Shown: positions 52,623-63,295, counted from the stretch's first letter. The stretch is DNA of 64,000 nt from Streptococcus hillyeri (GCF_003686955.1 NZ_RCVM01000009.1:1-64000); one strand, 5' to 3'. Numbers and translations: made by a program. The notes: generated by a model not told the origin, from the letters alone.

Positions 52623-53878
52623 GTCGTTTATTAGTTATTGGATGTGGGGGCGTTGCCCAAGTTGCTATCTCAAAAATCTGTCAGGATAGCGATACCTTTC
52701 AAGAAATTATGATTGCCAGCCGTACCAAGTCAAAATGTGATGACTTGAAGGCTAAACTAGAGGGGAAAACAAGCACGAAAATTGAAACAGCAGCCCTTGA
52801 TGCGGATAATGTGGATGAAGTTATTGCGTTGATTAACAGCTATAAACCAGAAGCAGTCTTGAACGTTGCTCTTCCATACCAAGATTTGACCATTATGGAT
52901 GCTTGCTTGGCAACGGGTGTGCACTATATTGACACAGCTAACTATGAGGCTGAAAATACTGAGGATCCAGAATGGCGTGCCATTTATGAAAAACGCTGTG
53001 AGGAACTTGGTTTCACAGCTTACTTTGACTATTCATGGCAATGGGCTTACCAAGAGAAATTCAAGGAAGCTGGTTTGACTGCTCTACTTGGTTCTGGTTT
53101 TGACCCAGGTGTGACGAGCGTTTTCTCTGCCTATGCTTTGAAACATTATTTTGATGAAATTCACTACATTGACATTTTGGACTGTAATGGTGGTGACCAC
53201 GGTTACCCATTTGCGACAAACTTTAACCCTGAAATCAATCTTCGTGAGGTTTCAGCACCAGGTTCTTATTGGGAAGATGGTAAATGGGTTGAAGTAGAGG
53301 CGATGTCAATCAAACGTGAATATGATTTCCCAGAAGTTGGTCAAAAAGACATGTACCTTCTTCACCACGAAGAAATCGAATCTTTGGCTAAAAATATTCC
53401 AGGTGTGAAACGCATTCGCTTCTTTATGACCTTTGGTCAAAGCTATCTCACTCACATGAAATGTTTGGAAAATGTTGGTTTGCTTCGTACAGACACAATC
53501 AACTTTAATGGACAAGAAATCGTCCCAATTCAATTTTTGAAAGCCTTACTTCCCGATCCAGCCAGCCTTGGCCCACGTACGGTTGGTAAGACAAATATCG
53601 GCTGTATCTTTACTGGTATCAAAGATGGGGTTGAAAAAACCATCTATATCTACAATGTTTGTGACCACCAAGAATGCTATGCAGAAGTGGGTTCTCAAGC
53701 CATTTCTTACACAACAGGTGTGCCAGCTATGATTGGAACAAAATTAGTGATGGACGGTACGTGGAAACAGCCTGGCGTCTTTAACTTGGAAGAATTGGAT
53801 CCAGACCCATTCATGGAAGCTTTGAACAAATACGGACTTCCGTGGGTAGTGGTTGAAAATCCTCAATTGGTGGACTAA
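52619..53878 (+). CDS. Carboxynorspermidine/carboxyspermidine dehydrogenase
   Basis: This 419-residue member of the saccharopine dehydrogenase family has the Rossmann motif VIGCGGVAQVAI, IDTANYEAE and GFDPGVTSVFSAYALKHY. It condenses putrescine with aspartate semialdehyde and reduces the product to carboxyspermidine. Often labelled lys1 or saccharopine dehydrogenase, but with nspC next to it the polyamine role is far likelier. Confidence 0.92.
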   Translation: MSRLLVIGCGGVAQVAISKICQDSDTFQEIMIASRTKSKCDDLKAKLEGKTSTKIETAALDADNVDEVIALINSYKPEAVLNVALPYQDLTIMDACLATGVHYIDTANYEAENTEDPEWRAIYEKRCEELGFTAYFDYSWQWAYQEKFKEAGLTALLGSGFDPGVTSVFSAYALKHYFDEIHYIDILDCNGGDHGYPFATNFNPEINLREVSAPGSYWEDGKWVEVEAMSIKREYDFPEVGQKDMYLLHHEEIESLAKNIPGVKRIRFFMTFGQSYLTHMKCLENVGLLRTDTINFNGQEIVPIQFLKALLPDPASLGPRTVGKTNIGCIFTGIKDGVEKTIYIYNVCDHQECYAEVGSQAISYTTGVPAMIGTKLVMDGTWKQPGVFNLEELDPDPFMEALNKYGLPWVVVENPQLVD

Positions 53879-55005
53879 TGAGATTGGAACAAGTCCCAAC
53901 GCCTTCTTATGTCATTGATGAAGGGCAGTTGGAAAAGAATTTACAGATTTTGGCGCGTGTTCAGGAGGAAGCAGGCTGTAAAGTTTTATTGGCTCAGAAG
54001 GCTTACTCCCTTTATGCGACTTATCCCTTGATTAGCCGTTACCTTTCTGGAACAACAGCCAGTGGGCTCTATGAAGCTCGTTTAGGACGTGAAGAATTTC
54101 CTGGGGAAGTTCACGTTTTTGCTCCAGCTTTTAAAGACAGTGAGATTGATGAGGTTTTGGAAATCTCAGACCACATCGTCTTTAACTCGGAGCGCCAGTT
54201 GCGCAAGCATAGTGATAAATGCAGAGCGGCTAACGTTAGTGTCGGTTTGCGGATCAATCCAGAGTGTTCAACGCAAGGTGACCATGCCCTCTATGACCCA
54301 TGTGCCTACGGTTCACGCTTTGGCGTGACGATTGACAAGTTTAATCCAGAGGTGATGGATTTGGTGGATGGTCTCCATTTCCATACCCTCTGTGAGCAAA
54401 ATTCCGATGACTTGGTCACAACCTTGGCAGCAGTTGAGGAGAAGTTTGGACAGTATTTGTATCAAGTCAAGTGGTTGAATTTTGGTGGTGGTCACCATGT
54501 GACGCGTGAGGATTATGATGTTGACTTACTGATTTCTGAAATCAAGCGCATCAAAGCCAAGTACGATGTGGACGTTTATATTGAACCGGGCGAGGCTATT
54601 GCCCTTAATGCTGGTTATCTGGCGACAGAGGTCTTGGATATCGTCGAAAATGGGATCAATACTTTGGTTCTAGATACATCAGCGACCTGTCACATGCCAG
54701 ATGTTTTGGAAATGCCGTATCGTCCTCCACTTCGCAATGGTTTTGAGGCTAATGAAAAGCCCTTTACCTATCGCCTGTCTTCAAATACTTGCTTGACAGG
54801 GGATATTATCGGTGATTATAGCTTTGAAAAGCCTGTCGAAATCGGCGACCGCCTTTACTTTGAAGATATGGCCATCTACTCTTTTGTTAAAAATAATACC
54901 TTTAACGGTATTGGACTACCAAGTCTCTACCTTATGGATAAGAATGGGGATTGCCGTTTGATCAAAGCCTTTGGCTACGAAGATTTCAAGGGGAGGTTAT
55001 CTTAA
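53878..55005 (+). CDS. nspC: Carboxynorspermidine/carboxyspermidine decarboxylase
   Basis: This 375-residue fold-III PLP decarboxylase has [17 protein letters not shown] (PLP Lys in AQKAY), [17 protein letters not shown] and [17 protein letters not shown]. It converts carboxyspermidine to spermidine. It overlaps its neighbours by a single base at each end, showing a tightly coupled operon. Confidence 0.94.
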   Translation: MRLEQVPTPSYVIDEGQLEKNLQILARVQEEAGCKVLLAQKAYSLYATYPLISRYLSGTTASGLYEARLGREEFPGEVHVFAPAFKDSEIDEVLEISDHIVFNSERQLRKHSDKCRAANVSVGLRINPECSTQGDHALYDPCAYGSRFGVTIDKFNPEVMDLVDGLHFHTLCEQNSDDLVTTLAAVEEKFGQYLYQVKWLNFGGGHHVTREDYDVDLLISEIKRIKAKYDVDVYIEPGEAIALNAGYLATEVLDIVENGINTLVLDTSATCHMPDVLEMPYRPPLRNGFEANEKPFTYRLSSNTCLTGDIIGDYSFEKPVEIGDRLYFEDMAIYSFVKNNTFNGIGLPSLYLMDKNGDCRLIKAFGYEDFKGRLS

Positions 55006-56087
55006 TGACGTCACCGAAACAATTAGGCTTTCGCATGCCTGCTGAGTATTATCCTCACCACGGCACCCTGATGATTTGGCCAACAAGACCTGGTTCGTGG
55101 GCCTATGATGGAAAAGGTGCTAAGGAAGCCTTTACGCGTATCATGACAGAAATTGCCAATAGTGAAAAGGTGTACTTGATTGTGGATGATGCCCACCGTG
55201 AGGAAGCAAAATCCTATCTAGGAGATGCGGTTACCTACCTTGATATTCCAAGTAATGACGCTTGGGCGCGTGATACGGGGCCGACAATCTTGACCAATAC
55301 ACAAGGTGATAAATTGGCACTTGATTGGGAATTTAACGCTTGGGGCGGTGATTTTGACGGTCTTTATCAAGACTATCAGGAAGATAATTTGCTAGCGGAT
55401 GCCGTGGCTCGTCATCTGAATATGCCTATTTATAATGCTAAACCTTTTGTGCTTGAAGGCGGAGCTATTCACACAGACGGTCAAGGAACCTTATTAGTGA
55501 CAGAGTCTTGTTTGCTCAGCCCAGGGCGAAATCCTGAATTAACCAAGGAAGAGATTGAAGAACGCTTAAAAGAATTTTTAGGAATGGAAAAGGTTATCTG
55601 GTTACCATACGGCATTTACCAAGATGAGACGAATGAGCATGTGGATAATGTTGCAGCCTTTGTTGGCTCAGCCAAGGTTGTCCTTGCTTGGACAGATGAT
55701 GAAAATGATCCTCAATATGCCATGTCATTAGCTAATCTTAAAGTCTTAGAAGCAGAAACAGATGCCAAAGGACGCCCGTTAACGGTTTATAAAATGCATA
55801 TTCCAGATAAAACTCAGGTCATTGATGAACATGATTTGCAAGGTTATCAATTTGCTGAAGGGGAAGACGAACGTGAAATTGGAGAACGTCTTGCAGCTAG
55901 CTATGTGAATTTTTACATTACCAATGACGCTGTGCTTGTTCCTCAATTTAATGACTCTAAAGACAAGTTGGCCTGTGAACTTTTGCAAGAGTTGTTCCCT
56001 TATCGCCGAATTGTAGGTATTCCAGCACGTGATATTTTATTAGGTGGGGGAAATATTCACTGTATCACCCAGCAAATTCCATTGTAG
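55005..56087 (+). CDS. aguA: Agmatine deiminase
   Basis: This 360-residue enzyme hydrolyses agmatine to N-carbamoylputrescine and ammonia. It has [47 protein letters not shown] and the C-terminal [13 protein letters not shown] with the catalytic Cys. The start at ATG 55005 shares its A with the nspC stop; an earlier ATG at 54951 is inside nspC. Confidence 0.96.
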   Translation: MTSPKQLGFRMPAEYYPHHGTLMIWPTRPGSWAYDGKGAKEAFTRIMTEIANSEKVYLIVDDAHREEAKSYLGDAVTYLDIPSNDAWARDTGPTILTNTQGDKLALDWEFNAWGGDFDGLYQDYQEDNLLADAVARHLNMPIYNAKPFVLEGGAIHTDGQGTLLVTESCLLSPGRNPELTKEEIEERLKEFLGMEKVIWLPYGIYQDETNEHVDNVAAFVGSAKVVLAWTDDENDPQYAMSLANLKVLEAETDAKGRPLTVYKMHIPDKTQVIDEHDLQGYQFAEGEDEREIGERLAASYVNFYITNDAVLVPQFNDSKDKLACELLQELFPYRRIVGIPARDILLGGGNIHCITQQIPL

Positions 56088-56097
56088 AGAAAGGAAA

Positions 56098-56976
56098 ATG
56101 ATGAGACATGTAACCGTTGCTGCCATTCAGATGCAGTGTCAGCTTGATGTGGCTGAAAACATTAAAACAGCAGAGCGTTTGGTTCGCCAAGCAGCAGAGC
56201 AAGGGGCGCAGATTATTCTCTTGCCAGAATTGTTTGAACGTCCTTATTTCTGCCAAGAACGCCAGTATGAGTATTACCAATATGCTCAATCCGTAGAAGA
56301 AAATACGGCTATTTTACACTTCAAACCAATTGCTAAAGAGTTGCAGGTGGTTTTACCGATTAGCTTTTATGAGAAAGATGGTAATGTCCTCTATAATTCC
56401 ATTGCTGTTATTGATGCGACAGGTGAGGTGTTAGGTGTTTACCGTAAGACCCACATTCCAGATGACCATTATTATCAAGAGAAGTTTTACTTCACTCCAG
56501 GAAATACTGGTTTCAAAGTTTGGGCTACACGCTATGCCAAGATTGGGATTGGCATTTGTTGGGATCAATGGTTCCCAGAAACAGCACGAAGCCTTGCTTT
56601 AAACGGTGCAGAATTATTATTCTACCCAACAGCAATTGGATCAGAACCTATTTTGGATACAGACAGTAAAGATCACTGGCAACGCACCATGCAAGGTCAT
56701 GCTGCAGCTAATATTACACCAGTTATTTCAGCTAACCGCTTTGGCGTGGAGCATGTGACGCCATCTGTGGAAAATGGTGGACAGGAATCGAGCTTGAATT
56801 TCTACGGTTCGTCCTTTATGACAGACGAGACAGGAGAAATATTAACTGTTGCTGAGCGTGAAGGAGAAGCGGTTCTTATCGTAACTTACGACCTTGACAA
56901 AGGTGCCAATGAGCGTTTGAACTGGGGGCTCTTCCGTGACCGACGCCCAGAGATGTATGGCAATATCAGTCAATAA
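56098..56976 (+). CDS. aguB: N-carbamoylputrescine amidase
   Basis: This 292-residue nitrilase-family amidase has Glu in LLPELFERPYF, Lys in YRKTHIPDDHYYQEKFYF and Cys in GIGICWDQWFPE: the catalytic triad. It yields putrescine, CO2 and ammonia. The start at ATG 56098 (or the adjacent 56101) follows GAAAGGAAA. It completes arginine-to-putrescine conversion with speA and aguA. Confidence 0.96.
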   Translation: MMRHVTVAAIQMQCQLDVAENIKTAERLVRQAAEQGAQIILLPELFERPYFCQERQYEYYQYAQSVEENTAILHFKPIAKELQVVLPISFYEKDGNVLYNSIAVIDATGEVLGVYRKTHIPDDHYYQEKFYFTPGNTGFKVWATRYAKIGIGICWDQWFPETARSLALNGAELLFYPTAIGSEPILDTDSKDHWQRTMQGHAAANITPVISANRFGVEHVTPSVENGGQESSLNFYGSSFMTDETGEILTVAEREGEAVLIVTYDLDKGANERLNWGLFRDRRPEMYGNISQ

Positions 56977-56978
56977 AT

Positions 56979-57002
56979 GAGGAGGCTACGGCCTTCTTTT
57001 TA
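56979..57002 (+). terminator. Intrinsic terminator after aguB
   Basis: GGAGGCtacGGCCTTC imperfect stem with TTTTT. Confidence 0.65.
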
Positions 57003-57061
57003 ACCATTTTTTTGGAAATTTTGTTATAATAATCACCAAAACCATGAAGGAGGATAGGGAG

Positions 57062-57904
57062 ATGACTGTTGGATTGGTATTGGAAGGTGGCGGTATGCGT
57101 GGACTTTATACCGCTGGCGTTTTAGATGCGTTTTTGGATGCAGGAATCAAAGTTGATGGGGTTGTAGCTGTATCTGCAGGTGCTCTTTTTGGTGTTAATT
57201 TTCTTTCTCAGCAAAAAGGCAGAGCTCTTCGTTATAACAAGCGTTTTATCAAAGATAAAAATTACATGGGATTTCGTTCTTGGGTGAAAACAGGAAATGT
57301 TGTCAATAAGGATATGGCTTACTATAAAATTCCTATGGAATTAGATAAATTTGACCAGGAAAGATTTGCTCAGTCAGGGACTCCTTTTTATGTGGTTACA
57401 ACTGATATTGAAACAGGCAAACCAGATTATATTAAAATTGATGATGTTTTTGAACAAATGGAAGCCCTTCGTGCCAGCTCTGCTTTGCCCCTAGCCAATG
57501 AAATTGTCTCTTATAAGGGGAAAAAGTATTTAGACGGTGGTCTTTCGGATTCGATTCCCGTAGATTTTGCGAAAAGTTTGGGTTTTGATAAGTTAATTGT
57601 GATTTTGACGCAACCACTGGATTATCGAAAGAAGTCTTCAAGTGGCAGACTTTACAGACTTTTTTATCAAAAATATCCTAACTTTGTGGCAGTGGCTTCA
57701 AAACGTTATCAGCATTATAACACTCAGGTTGAAAATATTATTCAGATGGAAAAAGAAGGACAGTTATTTGCTATTCGTCCAAAAGAAGCCCTAAAAATAG
57801 GTCGTCTCGAAAAAAATCCTGATAAATTTGATGAGATTTATGGACGTGGTGTCGGTGATGGTGAGAAAATCATTCCAGCTCTCAAAAACTATTTAGGATG
57901 TTAA
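57062..57904 (+). CDS. Patatin-like phospholipase
   Basis: This 280-residue protein has an oxyanion loop LVLEGGGMRGLYTAGVLDA, nucleophile elbow VVAVSAGALFG (first Gly of GxSxG replaced by Ala, as in the YjjU branch) and catalytic Asp in DGGLSDSIPV. Probable intracellular lipase or phospholipase. The start at ATG 57062 follows GGAGG; an earlier ATG at 57044 lies at the ribosome-binding site. Confidence 0.88.
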   Translation: MTVGLVLEGGGMRGLYTAGVLDAFLDAGIKVDGVVAVSAGALFGVNFLSQQKGRALRYNKRFIKDKNYMGFRSWVKTGNVVNKDMAYYKIPMELDKFDQERFAQSGTPFYVVTTDIETGKPDYIKIDDVFEQMEALRASSALPLANEIVSYKGKKYLDGGLSDSIPVDFAKSLGFDKLIVILTQPLDYRKKSSSGRLYRLFYQKYPNFVAVASKRYQHYNTQVENIIQMEKEGQLFAIRPKEALKIGRLEKNPDKFDEIYGRGVGDGEKIIPALKNYLGC

Positions 57905-57943
57905 AGGCATAAATTAACTTAATTTTCTGAAAAATATCTTGGA

Positions 57944-58184
57944 AAAGCATTTTTGAAGTGGTATAATAGAAACAATTTTTATACTGAAATAAAAAAACAA
58001 GCGGATGAATTCACTATGACCAATATCGGATGTTGTGATAAAAGAATCTGAGTTTGCTGGAAGTATAAATTGGAATAAGAAAGGAGATAGGTCGGGGTGT
58101 GTCTTTGGTTAGCGAGGAACACTTTCAAGGAAAGTAGCGCTGTTGTGTGTTAATGGCCCTATTTTTTGACCTAAAGATTAAGCG
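57944..58184 (+). promoter_or_regulatory. Promoter and long leader of the aroF operon
   Basis: TTGGAA, 17-nt spacer, TATAAT (ending about 57967) predict a start near 57975, giving a leader of about 210 nt. GGTCGGGG (near 58091) and TTTTTTGACC (near 58160) with GTGTGTC/TGTGTG segments could fold together. No T-box sequence (GGGTGGNACC) and no aromatic-rich leader peptide are visible. Confidence 0.5.
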
Positions 58185-59216
58185 ATGGCTATTCATCAAA
58201 AATCTGCGACGATTGACGTTGCTAAAGTAAAAGAATTATCAAAATTAGAAGGCCAGTTTTTGGCTGATAAAATAGCACGTGATGAAGAATTATCACGTAT
58301 TATAAAAGGGGAAGATGACCGTATCCTTTTAGTGATTGGGCCTTGTTCGTCAGACAATGAAGAGGCAGTCTTGGAATATGCTAAGCGCCTATCTGCTCTC
58401 CAAGAAAAGGTCAAAGACAAAATCTTTATGGTGATGCGTGTCTACACGGCTAAACCACGCACCAATGGTGATGGCTATAAAGGATTGATGCACCAGCCAG
58501 ACACCTCAAAATTACCAGATTTAATCAATGGTATTGCTGCGGTACGTAATCTTCACTACCGTGTCATCACTGAGACAGGGTTAACCACAGCAGATGAGAT
58601 GCTCTATCCATCAAATCTCAGTTTGGTTGATGATTTGGTGTCTTACCATGCGATTGGTGCACGTTCTGTTGAAGATCAAGAGCACCGCTTTGTTGCTTCA
58701 GGAATAGATGCTCCAGTTGGGATGAAAAATCCAACCTCTGGAAACCTCAATGTGATGTTCAATGGCATTTACGCCGCTCAAAACAGTCAGAATTTTATTT
58801 TCCAAAATGCTGAGGTTGATACAGATGGTAACCCACTTGCCCATGTTATCCTTCGCGGAGCGGTGAACGAGCATGGCGAAAACGAGCCAAACTATTACTA
58901 CGATATTTTGTTGAAAGCTATTACCCAGTATGAAAAAATGGGATTGGTGAATCCATTTATTGTGATTGATACCAACCACGATAATTCAGGCAAGCAGTAT
59001 TTAGAACAAATTCGTATTGTCCGCCAAACGCTTATCAACCGTGATTGGAATGAGAAAATTCGTCAATATGTTCGTGGTTTCATGATTGAGTCTTACCTCG
59101 AAGATGGACGCCAAGATAGTCCAGAAATTTTTGGTAAATCTATTACAGACCCATGCCTAGGTTGGGAGAAAACTGAGGAACTTGTTCAGGAAATTTATGC
59201 GACTTTATCAAAGTAG
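58185..59216 (+). CDS. aroF: 3-deoxy-7-phosphoheptulonate synthase (DAHP synthase)
   Basis: This 343-residue AroFGH-type enzyme catalyses the first shikimate-pathway step. VIGPCSSDNEEAVLEYAKRL, MRVYTAKPRT, GARSVEDQEHR, IDTNHDNSGKQ and GFMIESYLEDGRQ are conserved. In many streptococci secA precedes this gene; here a patatin gene does. aroF/aroG naming is arbitrary. The feedback amino acid cannot be told. Confidence 0.95.
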   Translation: MAIHQKSATIDVAKVKELSKLEGQFLADKIARDEELSRIIKGEDDRILLVIGPCSSDNEEAVLEYAKRLSALQEKVKDKIFMVMRVYTAKPRTNGDGYKGLMHQPDTSKLPDLINGIAAVRNLHYRVITETGLTTADEMLYPSNLSLVDDLVSYHAIGARSVEDQEHRFVASGIDAPVGMKNPTSGNLNVMFNGIYAAQNSQNFIFQNAEVDTDGNPLAHVILRGAVNEHGENEPNYYYDILLKAITQYEKMGLVNPFIVIDTNHDNSGKQYLEQIRIVRQTLINRDWNEKIRQYVRGFMIESYLEDGRQDSPEIFGKSITDPCLGWEKTEELVQEIYATLSK

Positions 59217-59232
59217 TGGTATAATAGAAAGA

Positions 59233-59262
59233 AAGCTAGCTTAGGCTGGTTTTTCTTTTTGG
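59233..59262 (+). terminator. Terminator-like hairpin between aroF and acpS
   Basis: AAGCTAGC-tta-GGCTGGTTTT stem with T-run, close behind a TATAAT at 59220-59225. Confidence 0.55.
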
Positions 59263-59275
59263 AAAAGGAGAACCT

Positions 59276-59647
59276 ATGATTTACGGACATGGGATTGATT
59301 TGCAGGATATTTCTGCTATCCAACGGGCTTATGATAAAAAGCAGAACTTTGCCCATAAAATTCTTACAGCAAAAGAATTAGAGCTCTTTCAGACGCTTAA
59401 AGCTCCTCGTACCTATGAATTTTTAGCGGGACGTTGGGCGGCAAAAGAGGCTTTTTCAAAAGCCTTGGGAACTGGATTTGTTGGCTTATCTTTCCAAGAT
59501 ATTGAAATATTGAAAGATAGTAAGGGGGCGCCGATTGTGACTGCCTCACCATTTGAAGGGAAGGTGCATTTATCTATCTCTCACAGCGGTTCTTTTGTCC
59601 AGGCTAGTGTCATTTTAGAAAGTATTGAGGAAAATGAAAGGAATTGA
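59276..59647 (+). CDS. acpS: Holo-[acyl-carrier-protein] synthase
   Basis: This 123-residue phosphopantetheinyl transferase has [10 protein letters not shown] (metal-binding Asp), [19 protein letters not shown] and HLSISHSG. It loads CoA-derived arms on ACP. AAAAGGAGAACC precedes the ATG. Between aroF and alr as usual. Confidence 0.95.
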   Translation: MIYGHGIDLQDISAIQRAYDKKQNFAHKILTAKELELFQTLKAPRTYEFLAGRWAAKEAFSKALGTGFVGLSFQDIEILKDSKGAPIVTASPFEGKVHLSISHSGSFVQASVILESIEENERN

Positions 59648-59651
59648 ACCC

Positions 59652-59743
59652 GAACGGAAAGCTCGGAATTTAGATAAATCGCCTTGTGTGCAAGCACACT
59701 ACGTTGATTTCCTAAAATTCTAATCGCTTTCTCGGCGTTCTTG
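59652..59743. repeat. Small hairpin element between acpS and alr
   Basis: GAACGGAAAGC at the left and GCTTTCTCGGCGTTC at the right are imperfect inverted ends. Inside, GTGTGC-aa-GCACAC sits in a longer AAATCG...TTGATTT stem, and GGAATTTAG pairs imperfectly with CTAAAATTC. It separates alr from a usual ribosome-binding site. Confidence 0.55.
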
Positions 59744-59755
59744 GGATCTTATACT

Positions 59756-60853
59756 ATGGTTACAAGCATTCATCGTCCAACTAAGGCAACGGTTGATTTA
59801 TCAGCCATTGCTAGCAATATTGAGACTATAAAAAGTCATCTGCCAGAAAATACTCAGAGTTTTGCGGTTGTTAAAGCAGATGCCTATGGGCATGGTGCAG
59901 TTGCAGTTGCTAAACACATCGAGCGTCAGGTGGATTATTTTTGTGTATCTAATCTTGATGAGGGGCTTGAATTGCGGCAGGCAGGGCTTATCAAACCAAT
60001 TTTGATTTTAGGTGTGATCATGCCGGAGGAATTACCATTAGCAATCTCTCAAAAAATTACTGTTACTGTAGCTAGTTTAGAGTGGTTGGATTTTGCGCGT
60101 TCTTATGATTTGACAGGCCTAAAAGTCCACCTCAAGTTGGATACAGGTATGGGCCGTATCGGTTTTCGGAAAAGTTCTGACACTAAACAAGCACAGCAGC
60201 GATTAAAAGAATTAGGTGCTCATGTTGAAGGGATTTTCACCCACTTTGCGACAGCTGATGAAGCTGATGATCGTCATTTTTTGGGACAATTGCAGAGCTT
60301 CAAACAACACTTGTCTGAGTTGGAAGAGATACCTACTCTTGTCCATGCTAGTAATTCAGCAACAAGTCTCTGGCATCAAGAAGGCATTTTCAATGCTGTG
60401 CGACTAGGGATTGCTATTTACGGACTAAACCCTAGTGGACAAGTTTTGGAATTACCTTATCCAATGAAACCAGCTTTGACGCTTTCGACACAGGTTATTC
60501 ATGTCAAAAAACTTCCAGCTCTGAAAACGATTGGTTATGGTGCGACTTATCAAACTAAAAACGATGAGTACATTGCGACAGTTCCGATTGGTTATGCGGA
60601 TGGTTGGACACGTGATACTCAAAATTTCCATGTTTTAGTTGACGGAAACTATTGTCAAATTGTTGGCCGTATTTCCATGGACCAAATGACCATTAAGTTG
60701 CCAAAATCCTATCCTCTTGGGACAGAAGTTACTCTGATTGGTAAAAATGGTGATGAGGCTATCTCAGCAACTGACATTGCTCAGCATCGTGATACCATCA
60801 ACTATGAAGTGCTCTGCCTTTTGAGCCAACGTGTGCCACGCCAATATTTGTAG
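59756..60853 (+). CDS. alr: Alanine racemase
   Basis: This 365-residue PLP enzyme makes D-alanine for the cell wall. [15 protein letters not shown] holds the PLP Lys, [20 protein letters not shown] and VPIGYADGW (Tyr near the active site) follow. The start at ATG 59756 gives the family N-terminus; there is no clear Shine-Dalgarno, likely because the hairpin element lies just upstream. Confidence 0.95.
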   Translation: MVTSIHRPTKATVDLSAIASNIETIKSHLPENTQSFAVVKADAYGHGAVAVAKHIERQVDYFCVSNLDEGLELRQAGLIKPILILGVIMPEELPLAISQKITVTVASLEWLDFARSYDLTGLKVHLKLDTGMGRIGFRKSSDTKQAQQRLKELGAHVEGIFTHFATADEADDRHFLGQLQSFKQHLSELEEIPTLVHASNSATSLWHQEGIFNAVRLGIAIYGLNPSGQVLELPYPMKPALTLSTQVIHVKKLPALKTIGYGATYQTKNDEYIATVPIGYADGWTRDTQNFHVLVDGNYCQIVGRISMDQMTIKLPKSYPLGTEVTLIGKNGDEAISATDIAQHRDTINYEVLCLLSQRVPRQYL

Positions 60854-60856
60854 TGT

Positions 60857-60873
60857 TATAGTTTTTAACTATA
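60857..60873 (+). promoter_or_regulatory. MET-box operator
   Basis: TATAGTT-ttt-AACTATA is a perfect inverted repeat matching the streptococcal MtaR/MetR consensus TATAGTTTNAAACTATA except in the centre. It overlaps the alr stop region, upstream of a TTGAAA-17-CATAAT promoter (about 60895-60923). Confidence 0.8.
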
Positions 60874-60961
60874 CAAAAACCTTAGTTTTAACAATTTGAA
60901 ATCTATAGCTACCTATGGCATAATAGTCACATCTTAAAAAATTAGAAGAGGTAAGGATATT

Positions 60962-61846
60962 ATGACATTGAAAAAAATTCTAGGATTAACAACAACTTTG
61001 GCAGCAGCAGCACTTTTGGCAGCCTGCGCACCATCTTCAGGTAAAGAAGACAAAGCAAGCGACAAGGGTGAAAAATTAACGGTTGGCGTTATGGCATTTG
61101 ATGATACAACAGAGCCACTCTGGGATGAAATTTCAGCTTTGGCTAAAAAAGAAGGTGTTACTTTAGACTTTGTTCAGTTCACTGACTACACACAACCTAA
61201 CACTGCACTTGATAATGGTGAAGTGGATGTCAATGCTTTCCAACACTATGATTTCTTAAACAACTGGAACAAAGAAAATGATGGTGACTTAGTAGCCGCA
61301 GCGGACACACTTCTTAGTCCAATCCACCTCTTCTCAGGTGCTGAAGGTGGCAAAGCTAAGTATAAAGAGGTTTCTGAATTACCAGAAGGTGCTGTGATTG
61401 CAGTACCAAACGATGCGACAAATGAAAGCCGTGCCCTCTATGTTCTTGAAAGTGCTGGTATCATTGATCTTGAAGTACCTAAAGGTGAAATTGCGACGCT
61501 TGATAGCATTGTTAAAAACAGCAAGAACGTTACCATTAAAGAAGTTGCAGCTGATCAACTTGCAGCAAACCTAGTATCTGTGGATGCAGCTATTATCAAT
61601 AATGCTTTTGCACAGTCTGCAGGAATTGACTATAAAACTTCTCTTTACAAAGAAGAAGTAAACGAAGGTTCTAAACAATGGGTTAACATTATCGCAGCTC
61701 AAAAAGATTGGGAAAAATCAGACAAGGCTGATGCCATTAAAAAATTGATCTCAGTTTACCAAACGGATGAGATTGCCAAAGTGCTTAACGAAACATCAAA
61801 AGGAATTGACATTCCAGCATGGGAAGGCGCTCCAACATTTAACTAA
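60962..61846 (+). CDS. metQ: Methionine-binding lipoprotein MetQ
   Basis: This 294-residue NlpA-family protein has a lipoprotein signal with lipobox LLAACAP, then the binding fold (FVQFTDYTQPN, VDVNAFQHYDFL, IAVPNDATNESRALYVL). It captures methionine outside the membrane for MetNP. Its MET-box and the metN gene downstream support the substrate. AAGAGGTAAGG precedes the ATG. Confidence 0.94.
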   Translation: MTLKKILGLTTTLAAAALLAACAPSSGKEDKASDKGEKLTVGVMAFDDTTEPLWDEISALAKKEGVTLDFVQFTDYTQPNTALDNGEVDVNAFQHYDFLNNWNKENDGDLVAAADTLLSPIHLFSGAEGGKAKYKEVSELPEGAVIAVPNDATNESRALYVLESAGIIDLEVPKGEIATLDSIVKNSKNVTIKEVAADQLAANLVSVDAAIINNAFAQSAGIDYKTSLYKEEVNEGSKQWVNIIAAQKDWEKSDKADAIKKLISVYQTDEIAKVLNETSKGIDIPAWEGAPTFN

Positions 61847-61857
61847 ATTGTCAATAA

Positions 61858-61894
61858 ATATCAGCGTGTGAAAGCACGCTATATTTGTTTTTTT
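61858..61894 (+). terminator. Terminator-like hairpin between metQ and the peptidase gene
   Basis: AGCGTG-tgaaa-GCACGCT stem then TTTGTTTTTTT. It probably reduces readthrough, so that the lipoprotein is made in excess. Confidence 0.75.
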
Positions 61895-61921
61895 AGAGGA
61901 TATCTAGTGAGGGATTAGGAA

Positions 61922-63295
61922 ATGGTAGATAACAACGATCAAAAGCAGTTGGAAAAATTTTACAATGATGCGACGGCACAGTATTATTTTGATAAATTAA
62001 AAGAATTAGTTGCCATTAAAAGTGTTTTTGCTCAAAATATTGGTTTAGATGATGCTGCTCACTATTTAGTTACCCTATTTGAAGAAGCAGGTGCAGATGT
62101 GGTTTTAGATGATAGTTTTGCTGCTCCTTTTGTCATGGCGACATTTGCCAGCCAAAAAGCGGATGCAAAGACACTTGTTTTCTACAATCACTATGATGTT
62201 CAGCCAGCAGACAGTGACCAAATTTGGACTGCTGCGCCTTTTACTTTGGATGTTCGTGATGGTTATATGTATGGGCGTGGAGTTGATGATGACAAGGGAC
62301 ATATTGTTGCACGTTTGACAGGCGTTCAAAAATATCGTAAAGTAGTGACTGAATTGCCAGTAAATATTATTTTCATCATTGAAGGTGCCGAAGAATCCGC
62401 ATCGGTTGATTTGGAGAAGTATTTAGCAAAATACCAACCTGAATTATCAAAGGCAGAGCTTTTGGTTTGGGAGCAAGGGATTTTTAATGCTCAAGGTCAG
62501 ATGGAACTTTCTGGTGGGACAAAGGGGATTGTTACCTTTGATGCAGTTGTTGAAAGTGCAGAGGTTGATATCCATTCAAAATTTGGCGGTGTGATTGATA
62601 GTAGTAGTTGGTATTTAATCAATGCCCTATCAAGTCTTCGTGCGGCTGATGGACGTATTTTGGTGGACGGCATCTATGATGGTGTGACGCCACCAACGGC
62701 TCGTGAGCTTGATTTAGTACATCAATTTGCCTACATTGAGTCAGAGGATTTACGTGACCTTTATGACTTAAAACTACCGTTTTTGACGGATGATAAAGCA
62801 GAGCTTCTGAAGCGTTTATTCTTTGAGCCATCATTGACCATACAAGGACTAAGCACAGGTTACCAAGGGCAGGGTGTTAAAACGATTATTCCTTGTCAAG
62901 CCTCTGCTAAATTAGAAGTACGTCTGGTGCCTGGTATGGAACCCCATGATGTCTTGACGAAAATTGAAAAGCAGCTGCAAAAAAATGGTTTTGATAAGGT
63001 CAAACTAATTTATACTTTGGGTGAAGAAGGCTACCGTAGTGACATGACTGCGCCAGCTATTTTAAATACTATTGACATTGCTAAAAAATTCTCTCCAAAG
63101 GGCGTCGCTGTTCTGCCAACAACAGCTGGAACAGGTCCGATGCACCAAGTTTTTGCAGCGCTTGAAGTACCGATTGTATCTTTTGGCCTAGGAAATCCAA
63201 ATAGCCGAGACCACGGTGGAGATGAAAATGCAAAAATGGCAGATTACTACACCCATATTGAAATGATTGAGGAGTTAATAAAATCTTATGAGTAA
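61922..63295 (+). CDS. M20-family metallopeptidase (dipeptidase)
   Basis: This 457-residue enzyme has metal-binding [36 protein letters not shown] and a late [16 protein letters not shown]is. It is inserted between metQ and metN in streptococci and probably releases amino acids, perhaps methionine, from peptides (inference from context). Confidence 0.9.
   Translation: MVDNNDQKQLEKFYNDATAQYYFDKLKELVAIKSVFAQNIGLDDAAHYLVTLFEEAGADVVLDDSFAAPFVMATFASQKADAKTLVFYNHYDVQPADSDQIWTAAPFTLDVRDGYMYGRGVDDDKGHIVARLTGVQKYRKVVTELPVNIIFIIEGAEESASVDLEKYLAKYQPELSKAELLVWEQGIFNAQGQMELSGGTKGIVTFDAVVESAEVDIHSKFGGVIDSSSWYLINALSSLRAADGRILVDGIYDGVTPPTARELDLVHQFAYIESEDLRDLYDLKLPFLTDDKAELLKRLFFEPSLTIQGLSTGYQGQGVKTIIPCQASAKLEVRLVPGMEPHDVLTKIEKQLQKNGFDKVKLIYTLGEEGYRSDMTAPAILNTIDIAKKFSPKGVAVLPTTAGTGPMHQVFAALEVPIVSFGLGNPNSRDHGGDENAKMADYYTHIEMIEELIKSYE

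Noticed and set aside
57975..58184. T-box leader for aroF
   Set aside because: The conserved AGGGTGGNACCGCG box and a specifier stem are not found.
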